64,000 bases of DNA, taken from NCBI GenBank assembly GCA_914767715.1, contig OU612067.1, positions 27,686,162 to 27,750,161 of the forward strand. The letters are read 5' to 3'. Shown here one piece after another: positions 1-9,393 of the stretch. Below the pieces are notes generated by a model. The model made no database searches. It saw only the letters and a program-made list of their open reading frames with translations, and was not told where the DNA came from. Source of the DNA: Membranipora membranacea (Eukaryota > Bryozoa > Gymnolaemata > Cheilostomatida > Membraniporidae). The translations under genes and the position numbers were made by a program. The first letter of the stretch is position 1, and each line of letters opens with the position of its first letter.

Positions 1-1253
1 AGAAAGTTTTAAGAGTCGTACAGGAAGCACGTAATATAACCGCACATTTGTGACAGTTGGTATCCTTAGAAGTATAGCATGTATAATGTCTGTTGTAAAA
101 TTTCACTTTTGTACAAATTTACATCAACAATGTAAAAAACTCCTCTTTTTAGAGAATATTTTAGTGCGGGTCACAGAGAAGTGACCAAAAACTATGCTGA
201 AGTCATGGAATAGAAACAGAGGGCCATGCTAGGTCATTTAGCAGGTGGTCATGAGTTCCCAGCCAATGGCTACTACAAAAAGTGTAGCTATGCAACAAAA
301 ACACACTGGCTAGACTCAGGTAAGATAGCTTCTCATATTATTAGACCTTGAACAAAAGCACAAGTTGTTTTTTTCTCACATGATTTCTGTTGATAAGAGG
401 AGTGATGGTGGAACTTTGGAATCAAAATAATACATTGATGGGGAATATTTATATCTACTGTTGACTTGAATCTTATCACCTGTTCTGTCATTTGCTGCCA
501 AACATCTCCCTTTTGTGTTCCAGGTTACTCACATGCAACATTGGCACAATGAACTTGACCGGTCATGACAATACTTGTTTAAACACGGGGGAGGGGGAGC
601 AAAGGCTGGGTTGTGAGTCTCAGTAGGCATATACCTTAGTGGGAGCTATATACAAACGATAATACTATAGAAGGAATATTCAGAACTAGGAGGGATTTCG
701 ATTTGGGCGGCTAGAATCGAATTGAAATGGCAAGAGGAATCAACTTCATATTATAATACAGCAGCTATAAACCATTTGATTTCCGTTGAGCAACTTTTTT
801 TATGTTGTTATCTTTTGTTTCAGATTGATTTTGAGATTGACTTACTACTTGGAGGACCAGGCGCTACCAACTCATATGAAGAACTTGAGGATAGGTTATC
901 GGACCTGGTCAGGGGGACGTGACAGTGAAGAAAGGTATAATCATTATTCAAAAAGATGCGTAATAAAATTATATGAAATTCAATGCTATCTCCTTATTTT
1001 GGATAATTTTTTATAGCATAATACTATACTATCCTACAGTTTTGATACTTAGCTATAATATGAGTTCTTTCTTAAAAATCTGCTTATTAAACTTAGTGGT
1101 GTTACCCGTACCATGCCATCAGAAACTGGATGGAAGCAGACCTTGACGATATCATGTTCACTGTTTATTGCAGGAGAAGCTCATTTTCCCTACCAAGGAA
1201 ATCAAGTACCGGAGCGGGTCCAGCCAGTTATCCAATGAAGATTTAACTGTGGG
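1..1253. other. No confident gene; one possible small exon
   Basis: I see no recognisable protein in the first 1.2 kb. A stretch at 824-934 on the plus strand has a good acceptor (pyrimidine tract then CAG) and a donor-like AAAG|GTATAA and reads IDFEIDLLLGGPGATNSYEE, but it meets TGA before the donor, so it is at best an eroded exon. Confidence 0.3.
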
Positions 1254-2254
1254 ACCAAGTTTTCAGATGTTGAACGTGCAAAGATACTGACAGACTTCAA
1301 CAACTTGCCAAACCATGATGCTCAAAACATTGCTCTGCGGGGGAGCGTGTCTGTGTTAATCCTCAACGAGTATGAAGGAGACCTTGCCAGGAAGATGCTG
1401 CGGGGAGGAAAAGTGCTGTGACGATCGCCACACAGACAATCCGAGTTTGTAAGGCTGCGTTCTGTGGACTCTATGGTGTGAAAGAGACAAGACTAAGAAA
1501 GAAGGTAGTCAACTTCTCTGTCAACATTGTTGATGGTCGGGCAGAACACGAAAATGATCCACAACTAGATTAAGAAGTGAGGAGGAAAGTGCGTGAACAT
1601 ATCAATCAGTTCAAGCCAAGAGAGAGCCACTACAGCCAGTCAAAGAATGAAAGAAGATGCTATTTAGATTCTGATCTGACCTTAGCAGAAATGCACCGGA
1701 GGTTTATAGGAGAGAATCTGGCACATACCGGAGTTAAAGACTGGCTATACCGAGACATTTTTAACTACAAGTTAAATCTGTCATTTGGATATCCACATAG
1801 CGATATATGTGATAAGTGTGAGAAACTAACAGCAGAAATAAAGGCAGCACAAGCTGGTGGTGATAACAACAAAGCCCAGCAACTCAGAGCAGAGCATGAG
1901 CTTCATGTTAGAAAGGCTGATGTCTTTAATGTGCAGATGAGGGAGGATGCAGAAGCTGCCAAAGAAGCTGGAAATGCTGATATTTTCTGCATGGAATTTG
2001 AAAAGAACTTGCCACTACCCTTAACTGGAATAGGCCAAGAGTATTACAAGCGTCACCTGTGGCTGCATAATCTGTGCATCCATAGCATGGTCAGTGAGAA
2101 GGCACCATCAATGTACCTAGACGAGGAGCACTATGCAGGAAAAGGACCGAATGATGTTATAGTTTGCTTGGATCATTATATTAATCAGCTTCCAGACCAC
2201 ATCACCAAGATCACTATCTTTGCGGACTACTGTTTCTCACAAAGCAAAAACAGG
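1254..2254 (+). pseudogene. Transposon-derived DUF7869-like protein relic, N-terminal and start of DDE-like domain
   Basis: The longest open part (226 codons from 1577) has the layout of a widespread invertebrate and insect family known to me as DUF7869-containing proteins: VREHINQFKPRESHY, then YLDSDLTLAEMHRRF, then NLSFGYPHSDICDKCEKL, and a C-terminal stretch with FADYCFSQSKNR where the family has a DSCGGQN-like motif. Upstream the homology continues as VCKAAFCGLYGVKETRLRKK and, in another frame, FSDVERAKILTDF. An in-frame TAA (1571-1573) interrupts the reading, a further TGA lies near 1370, and the frame changes between about 1350 and 1418, so this is a decayed copy. It ends exactly at a consensus donor (ACAG|GTAAGC), so the family's intron position may be kept. 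The function of the family is not established; a DDE-transposase-like role is inference. Confidence 0.6.
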
Positions 2255-3090
2255 TAAGCATGATCTATTCACACTAAAATCTGCGTGGTCACACTGATGT
2301 ATCAAAAATAGAGTTTCGTAAAGACTGAAAAGATGAAGGATGAAGAGACGCTTCATCGTTAGATGGCTTCAAGTTTTAGTAGTGTAACGTACCATGATTC
2401 AGCTAGTGACAATCATTGCAATAATGATGAGCAAGGCTGTCTCTATAATACTAGGGCTTCCCAACATAAACAATGTGGCCAGCAAGCTGATGTGATGTCC
2501 GAATCATCCTCTATGAATAGTATTATCCAAACATTTTATACTTTGATCAAACCGTTTTATTGTTACTATTTGACAGCAATGTGGTATTTCATCGGTCTAT
2601 CCCTATTCAGAATAAGTGGGTATAGGCGCCACGGAACCCAGTTGTAAGAAACAACTTCATGGTTATTCATCATGTTTTCACCTTCTAGATCAGCTTCAGA
2701 ATAGAGCCCGACGAGGCAAGCAGCAACCTTTCAGGCTGCTTTTCTTTCACATTTTAATCTGAGACCCTCTATAGCGGGATTAACTATCTAAGGCCCCCCC
2801 CCCTACTTATAGTATAGATTATAGATGACCATTTCTTAGCTTATAGGCTTGTAGGCTTATAGATAGATGCAAGTAAAGATATAGATTTATAGATGTTATC
2901 AATGTAAAGATATAGATTAATAGATTCCTTAATGTATCTCTAAAGTGCTGTCAGTGCTGTGTGTCTCCTGTGCTCTCTTTGTGTGTGTATGGTCGTTGTG
3001 TAACAAAGCAAACATTCAGATATGTTTACAATCTAATGGGTTTTCCCCAGGTTTTTGGAATGTCCGTTTATTGATGAAATGAGTGGGCCA
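2255..3090. other. Non-coding stretch, low-complexity TATAGAT-rich tract
   Basis: The next exon of the preceding relic was not found. Around 2800-2930 the sequence is rich in repeated TATAGAT words, and 2786-2803 holds a C-run. No gene is supported. Confidence 0.4.
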
Positions 3091-3091
3091 A

Positions 3092-3247
3092 TAGGCAAAT
3101 TCGCGACCTGTTTCACATTTTATTAAAATGGATTATCAATAATCAGTGTAAAATCCCATACGGAGTTGAGAGCTACTGCGTATTGGATTTTACACTGATT
3201 ATTAATAATCAATTTTATTACAGTGAAACAGGTCGCGAATTTGCCTA
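3092..3247. repeat. 156-bp foldback element with 63-65-bp arms
   Basis: Arms 3092-3156 and 3185-3247 are near-perfect reverse complements around a 28-base loop. The outer ends read TAGGCAAATTCGCGACC and its complement. One arm carries TATCAATAATC where the other has TATTAATAATC, so the arms have started to diverge. It looks like a short foldback MITE; it has no coding capacity. An unmistakable target duplication was not found. Confidence 0.8.
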
Positions 3248-3716
3248 ACGTGAGTTTGTATGAAGAGAAATCAGCCAATAGCTGGAATGATATACTTTGA
3301 GAATAAAAACAGCAAATCAGCAAAGGTTTTACAGATTGACAGTGCATGATGGGATATATCCAGCAGTCTCACATGTTGCAGGATGGAGGTGATTATAAAA
3401 ATATATTCCTCCCAAAAACATCTTATTTTCACCAAACTCAGCCTCATAGATAAATGTTTGCCCACCACCTTGTCTTGTTTAAAGGAAACTCTCGAAACAA
3501 AAAGAAACAGCCTCACTGGAAGCCTCAGTCTAGGCAAACTAGAGTCTGTGATAACTATTAGGGAGGTTAAAGCCAGGAAACCCTACACAATATGTGATGA
3601 GGAATAATATGAGATAATGAGAACAAAGGCTCTCACTGCCGCAGAAGGCGACTATGATATATGCTGTAAGTTGACCTAGGCAATGCGGATACGTTTTTCT
3701 TTGGTGAAAGTTTGCG

Positions 3717-4137
3717 ATGGTGGGCTTATCAATTACCACATCCTGGGAGAGGGCAGAAGAGATCATAAAAGGAAAAGTGGTTAAGAAGATGAAGAAAGTG
3801 GTGAAGTGCAAGACTCGGGCAGATGTAATCAAATCACTAGTCACTAGAATGACAAACTTTCCTTTGCATATCCCAAATGCTGTAGCACAACTGGCTTCAT
3901 ACAAAAGGTGTAAGGAGAACCTCTCAGCAGATGAGGCTCTCTGTGTTATCGATTTTGCAGAGAACTATATTTGCAGACAATACTCAGAAGCCCAATCAGC
4001 GTACTATGCTTGAAATTCTGTTACCATACATCCTATGGTGATTGTGTTTAGTCCCTGTTCCAATGTGAAGAGAGATTCATTTGTGTGCATAACAGCGGAT
4101 CTGAAACATAATGGATGCAGTCATCCAAACTACTGAT
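3717..4137 (+). pseudogene. Relic of a transposon-associated invertebrate protein family
   Basis: The translation carries a block familiar from uncharacterised proteins of corals, hydra and sponges: a helical segment, then VIDFAENYICRQYSEAQSAYY, and after a one-step frame change TIHPMVIVFSPC followed by SFVCITADLKHNGCSHPNY. In intact relatives known to me the order is DFAEN, EIQSAHW, QVTLHP, then a D-rich block leading to FSDGA.QYK, suggesting an RNase H-fold transposase. Here the frame breaks after SAYYA (4013) and again at TGA near 4136, and the N-terminal and catalytic ends are absent. Family assignment is from memory of the motif pattern, not a search. Confidence 0.5.
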
Positions 4138-4371
4138 TAGTGATGGTTTCAGCTGCCGCCATTTCAGACTCAAGTGAACGTATGACTGCCGTCAGAGAGC
4201 AGAATCCCCAACAGTGTAAGCCTGTACCAGGAGCATTCATTGTATTTTCCCCAATATGGATGCTAACGGCTTTGAGTATAAGCGGTTATCATGCTACTGC
4301 ATCAATTCATGCTGGCACCCAGACGTCTGCACCACATTTAAATACACTGGTTAGTTTAATGCTTTGTAGGC

Positions 4372-5510
4372 AGGGTGGCATAGTGGTTATGATTCAAGCT
4401 TCTCAATCTGAGATTTGCAGGTTCGAATTCCGGTCACTACCCATTAGGGGTGGAACGACCTCTTGAGGTTGGAGTTGAATTTCGGATATTTGACCTCGGA
4501 TTCAACCACAAACCGGATCGGATATGAGTTATGTCTGATCCGAGATGATACGTTTTTAATCAACACTTACTTGGCATCATTTATCTCACTAAAAATGACA
4601 AGGAAAGAAGTATGATCGACATTAATTTGTGGTTCAGATTAGATAATGGAGTTTGGCTGAAAGCACTCAGTGGTGATCAGTAGGCAATCAATACCTATCT
4701 TATTTTCATAGCTAATTATATTGTTGCTGATTAAATTTGATGGATGTGTTTTTCTGCTGAAATTGAGAGAAGCATCTTTACTCAGATCGTTGTGAATAAG
4801 GACATAATTTTTGTCCAATGATGTTCCCTGTAACGAACTATCTAGTTTAATGTACAAGGTTATCCTCTTCTTCAAAGTAGGAGGACAATTCCTATCCTAA
4901 TCACAGCAGAGAGTTTGGGACATATGAGCCGGGAGTTTGGTCAAACTCAGTGATTACAAACATATGGGTTTGAGTGATCCTGGCAAATTGAGTCAAGAGA
5001 TCTTTGTACTCATTAAATGATACTTTCAAATAAACGGTTTGTGTGATCCGTGCACCGTGGCTGTTTGAGTGATAAGTTGGTCCTTGTAAAGTATTATATC
5101 CAAGCAGATACATGCGCATTTAAATTAGGGTAATGGTTCAGGAAAAAGATTGTTGACACTGTTTATCCATGTATTCAATGACCTTAACTGTATATTATGG
5201 TGCAAAAGTACAGCTGCTTGGACTTAGCGTTTGTACGCGTTATCCGGATCCGATCCGAGGTTGAATTTATCGACCGATCCGATATCCGATCCGAGGTTGT
5301 CTAACCCTGATCCGTTCCACCCCTACTACCCATGCTGCTTAAGGAGGTGAGCTCTCCGGACAATAGCCTAGCTTGCCCACTCCTACCTTGTACAGGAGTG
5401 CGCTAAATAGATGTAATAATTCTTATTACTGTAAGCATATTCGTATTTGCCCCGAAAAAAGGGGCCTTGAATAGCAATAAAGTTCATATATTATTATTAT
5501 TATTATTACC
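4372..5510 (+). repeat. tRNA-derived SINE interrupted by a hAT element
   Basis: The head has an A-box-like TGGCATAGTGG and a B-box GGTTCGAATTCC spaced as in a tRNA. The body resumes after the inserted element at 5334 and ends with CCGAAAAAAGGGGCC, AATAAAG and a 3' tail of ATT triplets (about 5488-5508). Head, body and simple-repeat tail in this order are the standard layout of a tRNA-derived SINE transcribed by RNA polymerase III and mobilised by LINE machinery in trans. Confidence 0.7.
4445..5325. mobile_element. Non-autonomous hAT transposon, 881 bp, inside the SINE
   Basis: The ends read TAGGGGTGGAACG and its near complement CGTTCCACCCCTA. They are flanked by identical 8-bp sequences CTACCCAT at 4437-4444 and 5326-5333, the duplication length of hAT transposases. 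Near both ends are clusters of GATCCGA and GATCGGA words, like the subterminal transposase-binding repeats of hAT elements. No transposase frame is visible, so it must be moved in trans. Confidence 0.9.
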
Positions 5511-5997
5511 ATGTTTCATCATTGCATCAGTTCAAGATTATGACCAATTTTATTTTACAGGTTGAATGGGGATTGGCTACAATGTAAATAGGTAACTACT
5601 TCTAGTGCATGTGGTGGTGGTGGCTTCCAAAGAACCTGCATGACCCCTTTTCCGCTTTCCCTGCCTTTGCATGAATTTCAGAACGCTTCTGCTTCCAAAA
5701 TGAGCCGTGCTATAATATGAGTACTTAGTGTTTAAGCTTCGCCTAATGCGCTCTATCATACATCTGTCTCATACTTTTCGGCATTGTACCACCTGTCGGT
5801 CTGCATGCACTGCAGGCTTTTACTAACCTCTCACCCTTTCGAGGAGTCGGTTATTTACAATTGGAATAATTCGCATGAGATACATTGTATTGCATTTTCA
5901 AGTGAATAATGTCATATTCCTGTTACTGTAGTTGGGATCGAGTTTGCATGCATTCAAGAACCAATAATTTCTTAGATGTTATGTTTCTTCATTCCAG

Positions 5998-6176
5998 TTC
6001 ATGAAACGCATGGCACTGCTGAGAAGCAGATAGAGAGTGATGATGAGGCAAGAGAGCAGGATGAGGACGAGAGCGAAGACGAAGGAAGTAGCGAGGATGA
6101 GAACGAAGAAGAGTGTGAAGTCAGTGAAAATATGGAGGCTGATTTGGAAGCTGATGCTGAAATTGGAGTGATGGAG
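5998..6176 (+). CDS. Internal exon of an acidic protein
   Basis: A clean exon with acceptor TTCATTCCAG and donor GAG|GTAAGA. It encodes a Glu/Asp/Ser-rich run (IESDDEAREQDEDESEDEGS and onward), a composition common in nuclear or chromatin-associated disordered segments. No other exon of the same gene was recognised: upstream sequence is SINE and hAT, downstream is an old LTR fragment. It may belong to a host gene or to a transposase with an acidic tail. Confidence 0.45.
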
Positions 6177-6219
6177 GTAAGAGAAGTCAAACTTCAAAGG
6201 TTAGGGCTTATGTAGAACT

Positions 6220-6695
6220 CCGACAGATGAAGCCTCGCAAATTAAAGTAATACCCTTAAATTGCCTTGTTCCAAATGTGTTTTGAATCACCTGTTGGCAG
6301 ACCTCCCTGTCTTGATATCGGATTGCCTTGTGCTCTGTTGTTGAGCTGTGGCCTCCCGTGGGTAGTAGGTAGAGGCCTATTGATAACCCCCTTTGCCTCA
6401 CTGTAATCATTGATTGACCTGATTCCCAGTCCAGTTCCTCCCAGCTATCTTGCAAAGATAGTTGTATAATTCAAAGCCATTCCCTTCTCCACCCCCCCCG
6501 TTTAGTTATTTATTTTATCAATACCTCTTCCCTCCCATTAATTATATTGTCCAAACCTCTTCCCCTGGCCCATTTGCTTCCTTTTGTCTCGCCGGACGAA
6601 TAAGTAATAATTATATTGTCCAAACCTCTTCCCCTGGCCCCTTTGCTTCCTTGTGTCTCGCCGGACGAATAAGTAAATTTCTGTCTGTCCGGTAA
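6220..6695 (+). repeat. Old LTR fragment related to the 50-54 kb LTR element
   Basis: Read on the plus strand this matches, with many substitutions, the reverse complement of LTR positions about 51270 down to 50870: the shared order is a TGGCAGACCTCCCTG block, GGGTAGTAGGTAGAGGCC, GACCTGATT, CAAAGATAGTTGTA, a C-run, CCTCTTCCCCTGGCCC and GTCTCGCCGGACGAATAAG. The last block is present twice in tandem (about 6550-6612 and 6613-6674). No partner LTR was seen nearby, so it is a solo or truncated LTR, clearly older than the copy at 50-54 kb. Confidence 0.75.
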
Positions 6696-6699
6696 ATTT

Positions 6700-8343
6700 C
6701 AGTTAGCCAGGATAACCAAGGATATGAAACTTTTCTATACATGGATAGATGCTTTTGTTGTTTTTGTGTCCGTAAGACACATTGAGATTGAGATTGATAA
6801 GCAGATTTATGAGGGCAATGATGGTTTTCTGTGCGACCACAAATTCAGGGTATGGAAAGCGGATTTCCCCACGTTGGCCTGGGGAACTTTAAGGCCTAGG
6901 TCAGAAGACCGGTAAAAAATGACGCAGTAACATGTGTTGTAATTTTTTCAATTATGGGGCTTGCTCTTTGGACCTATGCGCATCAGTCACGCCTGTAATA
7001 GATGAGGGGACAAAAATCATGGCGTTGCCAGAAGGACCAGTTAAACACTTAAGCTAGAAGGACCAGTTAAACACTTGTACAGCTTGGTAGCTATATATAT
7101 GACATCTGCGGATATGACTGGACCCTATTAATAGCATAGTAGCATTCAGTCTATTTTTGGATAGCTGTTTAAATTATGTATAGCTTTAACTGCATGACTG
7201 TGTGCTACTCTTGTCTTTTGGTTTGGTTATGTTCTTGACATAAGGACGACAAGTAACATATGGTGAACTTGTCGGCGTCCTATTCTTTGCCAAATCACCA
7301 TATTCAAATTTGAACAATCGTCTTCAAGGCAGTTCCATAACCGGGGGTTCAAGAATGGTTTCTCACTCGGCATTGACAGACTTTGGATTCCAAAGAAGAC
7401 GGCGTCATATTTTTGCCAATGTTTGTATTGAAGGTGTAATTACCAAATAATGACTAAGGCTATGGTCACACTTGGAAACTTATGTCCGAGTCACTGTCCT
7501 GGTTTTTATTTTAGACTTTTACAGCCTGCGGTTGCCAGGATGCGGCCTTGAATTGTGTGTACACACATAGTGGGGCGCTTACGTATAGGATGATTAGGGA
7601 GGGCACTGCAACCCCTGTAAGTTAAAATTATGTTTTAGCAATATTACTTACTTTTGGACTTTTCCCACAAGGCGAGTTATGAGCTTATTCTGGTCATGAA
7701 TTCACTGTGAAAAGTTGGCATGCTGGACATCCAAAAATCCACCAGGTAAACACCATAAATCACCATACAAACATGAAAGTTGAATTACAAACATCAAATT
7801 TGACACAACAAAAATGAAAATCCACCATGCAAACATTCCGAGTCCGCATAGAAAAAATGTACCCATCTGTTATTTGACCAATTGTTCGACAGATGGCACT
7901 CCATAGTTATCATATCCTCCGCCAAGTAAGATCTGGCGTTTTCATGTCAGTTTGTAGAGTATATTGCTTGCAATTGTAAAACGATTATGAAAAAAAAAGA
8001 TAAGGGTGTGCATAGTCCAATTGTGGTTGTGCAGAGTACATGAATGGGCTTAGCTGCGTTCAAAACCACAAAATATACACCGCTTTTTAAGAGCCGAAAT
8101 TGATAACATTAGAAAACTATCAAATGCAGTGAAACATCCTAGAGAAAATCTCCATTATTGCAATGGAAAACCGGAGTCACATGCTATTTTTTACATAACA
8201 ATGGGAGAATGATGAAGAAGCGAGCCAACAAATAATGAAAATTGTCAGGGCCAGGATCAATCCATTCGCTTATTCTCAGAATTCACTAGTGAGTTGTGAG
8301 TGGTAATGAAGCAATGTAATGTAATGAAGCAAGGTAATGTCAG
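6700..8343. other. No gene recognised; short tandem duplication
   Basis: No domain or exon is convincing here. AGAAGGACCAGTTAAACACTT occurs twice in tandem at about 7030-7076. The region 8290-8340 repeats AATGAAGCAA/GGTAATGT words. Confidence 0.3.
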
Positions 8344-9047
8344 CAAAGATCTTGAGACTGCTCATCAAAAAGGAGAACAAGAGTTAACAGAGTTTGCTGC
8401 AACTAGACTTACAGCATCCACAACTGATTTCACTGCATCTATCGAGGCCAACAAGTTTTAGACATTCAGCAGCACAAAAGGTAAATCCAGACTAACAAAT
8501 AAAAGCACAATAACATGTTAACCAGGACATTTTGATCGCTTGCTTAGAGTCAGTCAACAGTTAGCATGGAGGAAGTGATGTCATACTCTTTGGGAGAGGT
8601 CAACTGGGGTCTTTCTTCTACTGATGGCGGTATATTCAAGGCTGCTAAGTCAATGCTCATGACTGGCATTGAAAAACAACTTAGGGAGATCCAAGTACCA
8701 GGTAAAATGTGCTATAAGGAGGCAGAAGAGTTACCACATCTAGATAGACTGATTGTATTATTTTACAAATCCTACTTTATGATATTGTTCCTATTGTCAG
8801 TATGCAGAACTAAAATTAAAACGACCGCTATATTTGATATAGAACTGAACTGTTACATAGTCCTTAGTTTTAATCAACCATCAACCTTCTTTGATTCCAG
8901 AAGTGTTTTCCACGAGTCCACTATATCGCGCTGGATTTGATGTGCAAGTACTGGGGTTGGCTGAAAAGAATCAATCAACCCAGATCAGAATCACAGAAGC
9001 CCTTCCTCAGCATACTTCACGCCAAATCACACCAATTGAAATGCCAG
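8344..9047 (+). pseudogene. Exons of a second transposon-associated invertebrate protein family
   Basis: Three exon-like pieces. The first (to 8480, donor AAAAG|GTAAAT) reads ETAHQKGEQELTEFAATRL then NKF, stop TAG, TFSST. The second (about 8548-8701, donor CCAG|GTAAAA) reads MEEVMSYSLGEVNWGLSSTD then GGIFKAAKSMLM. The third (8901-9047) begins after CCAG and ends at CCAG|GTAAAC; it joins the second in phase (P|E). I recall proteins of corals and echinoderms with the pattern A..G...+..F...RL, TFS, then EVLSYSLGPLPWSLATPDG and K.NK..L, with no assigned function. The in-frame TAG and a phase mismatch between pieces one and two argue for decay or a missing exon. It may or may not be one transcription unit with the KDZ exons that follow. 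Confidence 0.4.
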
Positions 9048-9393
9048 GTAAACAGCAGATTTAGGACATATGTGTCGACACAAACTTTGGAATATTTAAT
9101 GCTTATGTGGACTATATTGCTGTCTTAGCAGACACCATTTAAAAACCTTTGATTCTTATCTGTGTCTTGAACATATATAATGATTAATAATATACTTTTG
9201 TCTTTCAAATGCTTAGCAAACCCACCACTACTCCTGGAATAAATAGTAAGCTGATATAAAATTATTGTGTAGCTGGGGCCCCTCTCTCAGCACTAAGCGC
9301 TCAATGGGATGACAACTCCGGCACTGCTCAAACCAACCTTGAAATAATGAGGTAGAGCTTGACTGTAATATACAATTGTGTTTCGGCGTATAG

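Noticed and set aside
2363-2647. 94-residue open frame
   Set aside because: No splice sites, no motif, and composition typical of random AT-rich sequence.
3539-3904. 121-residue minus-strand open frame
   Set aside because: It is the antisense of the DFAEN-motif relic and has no recognisable domain; the plus strand explains the region.
5979-6197. Minus-strand Ser/Phe-rich open frames
   Set aside because: They are the shadow of the acidic GAT/GAG-rich exon on the plus strand.
9291-9351. Possible additional exon (acceptor CTCTCAG, donor ATGAG|GTAGAG)
   Set aside because: Open frame, but it ends in phase 2 and cannot join the KDZ exon at 9394 without a stop.
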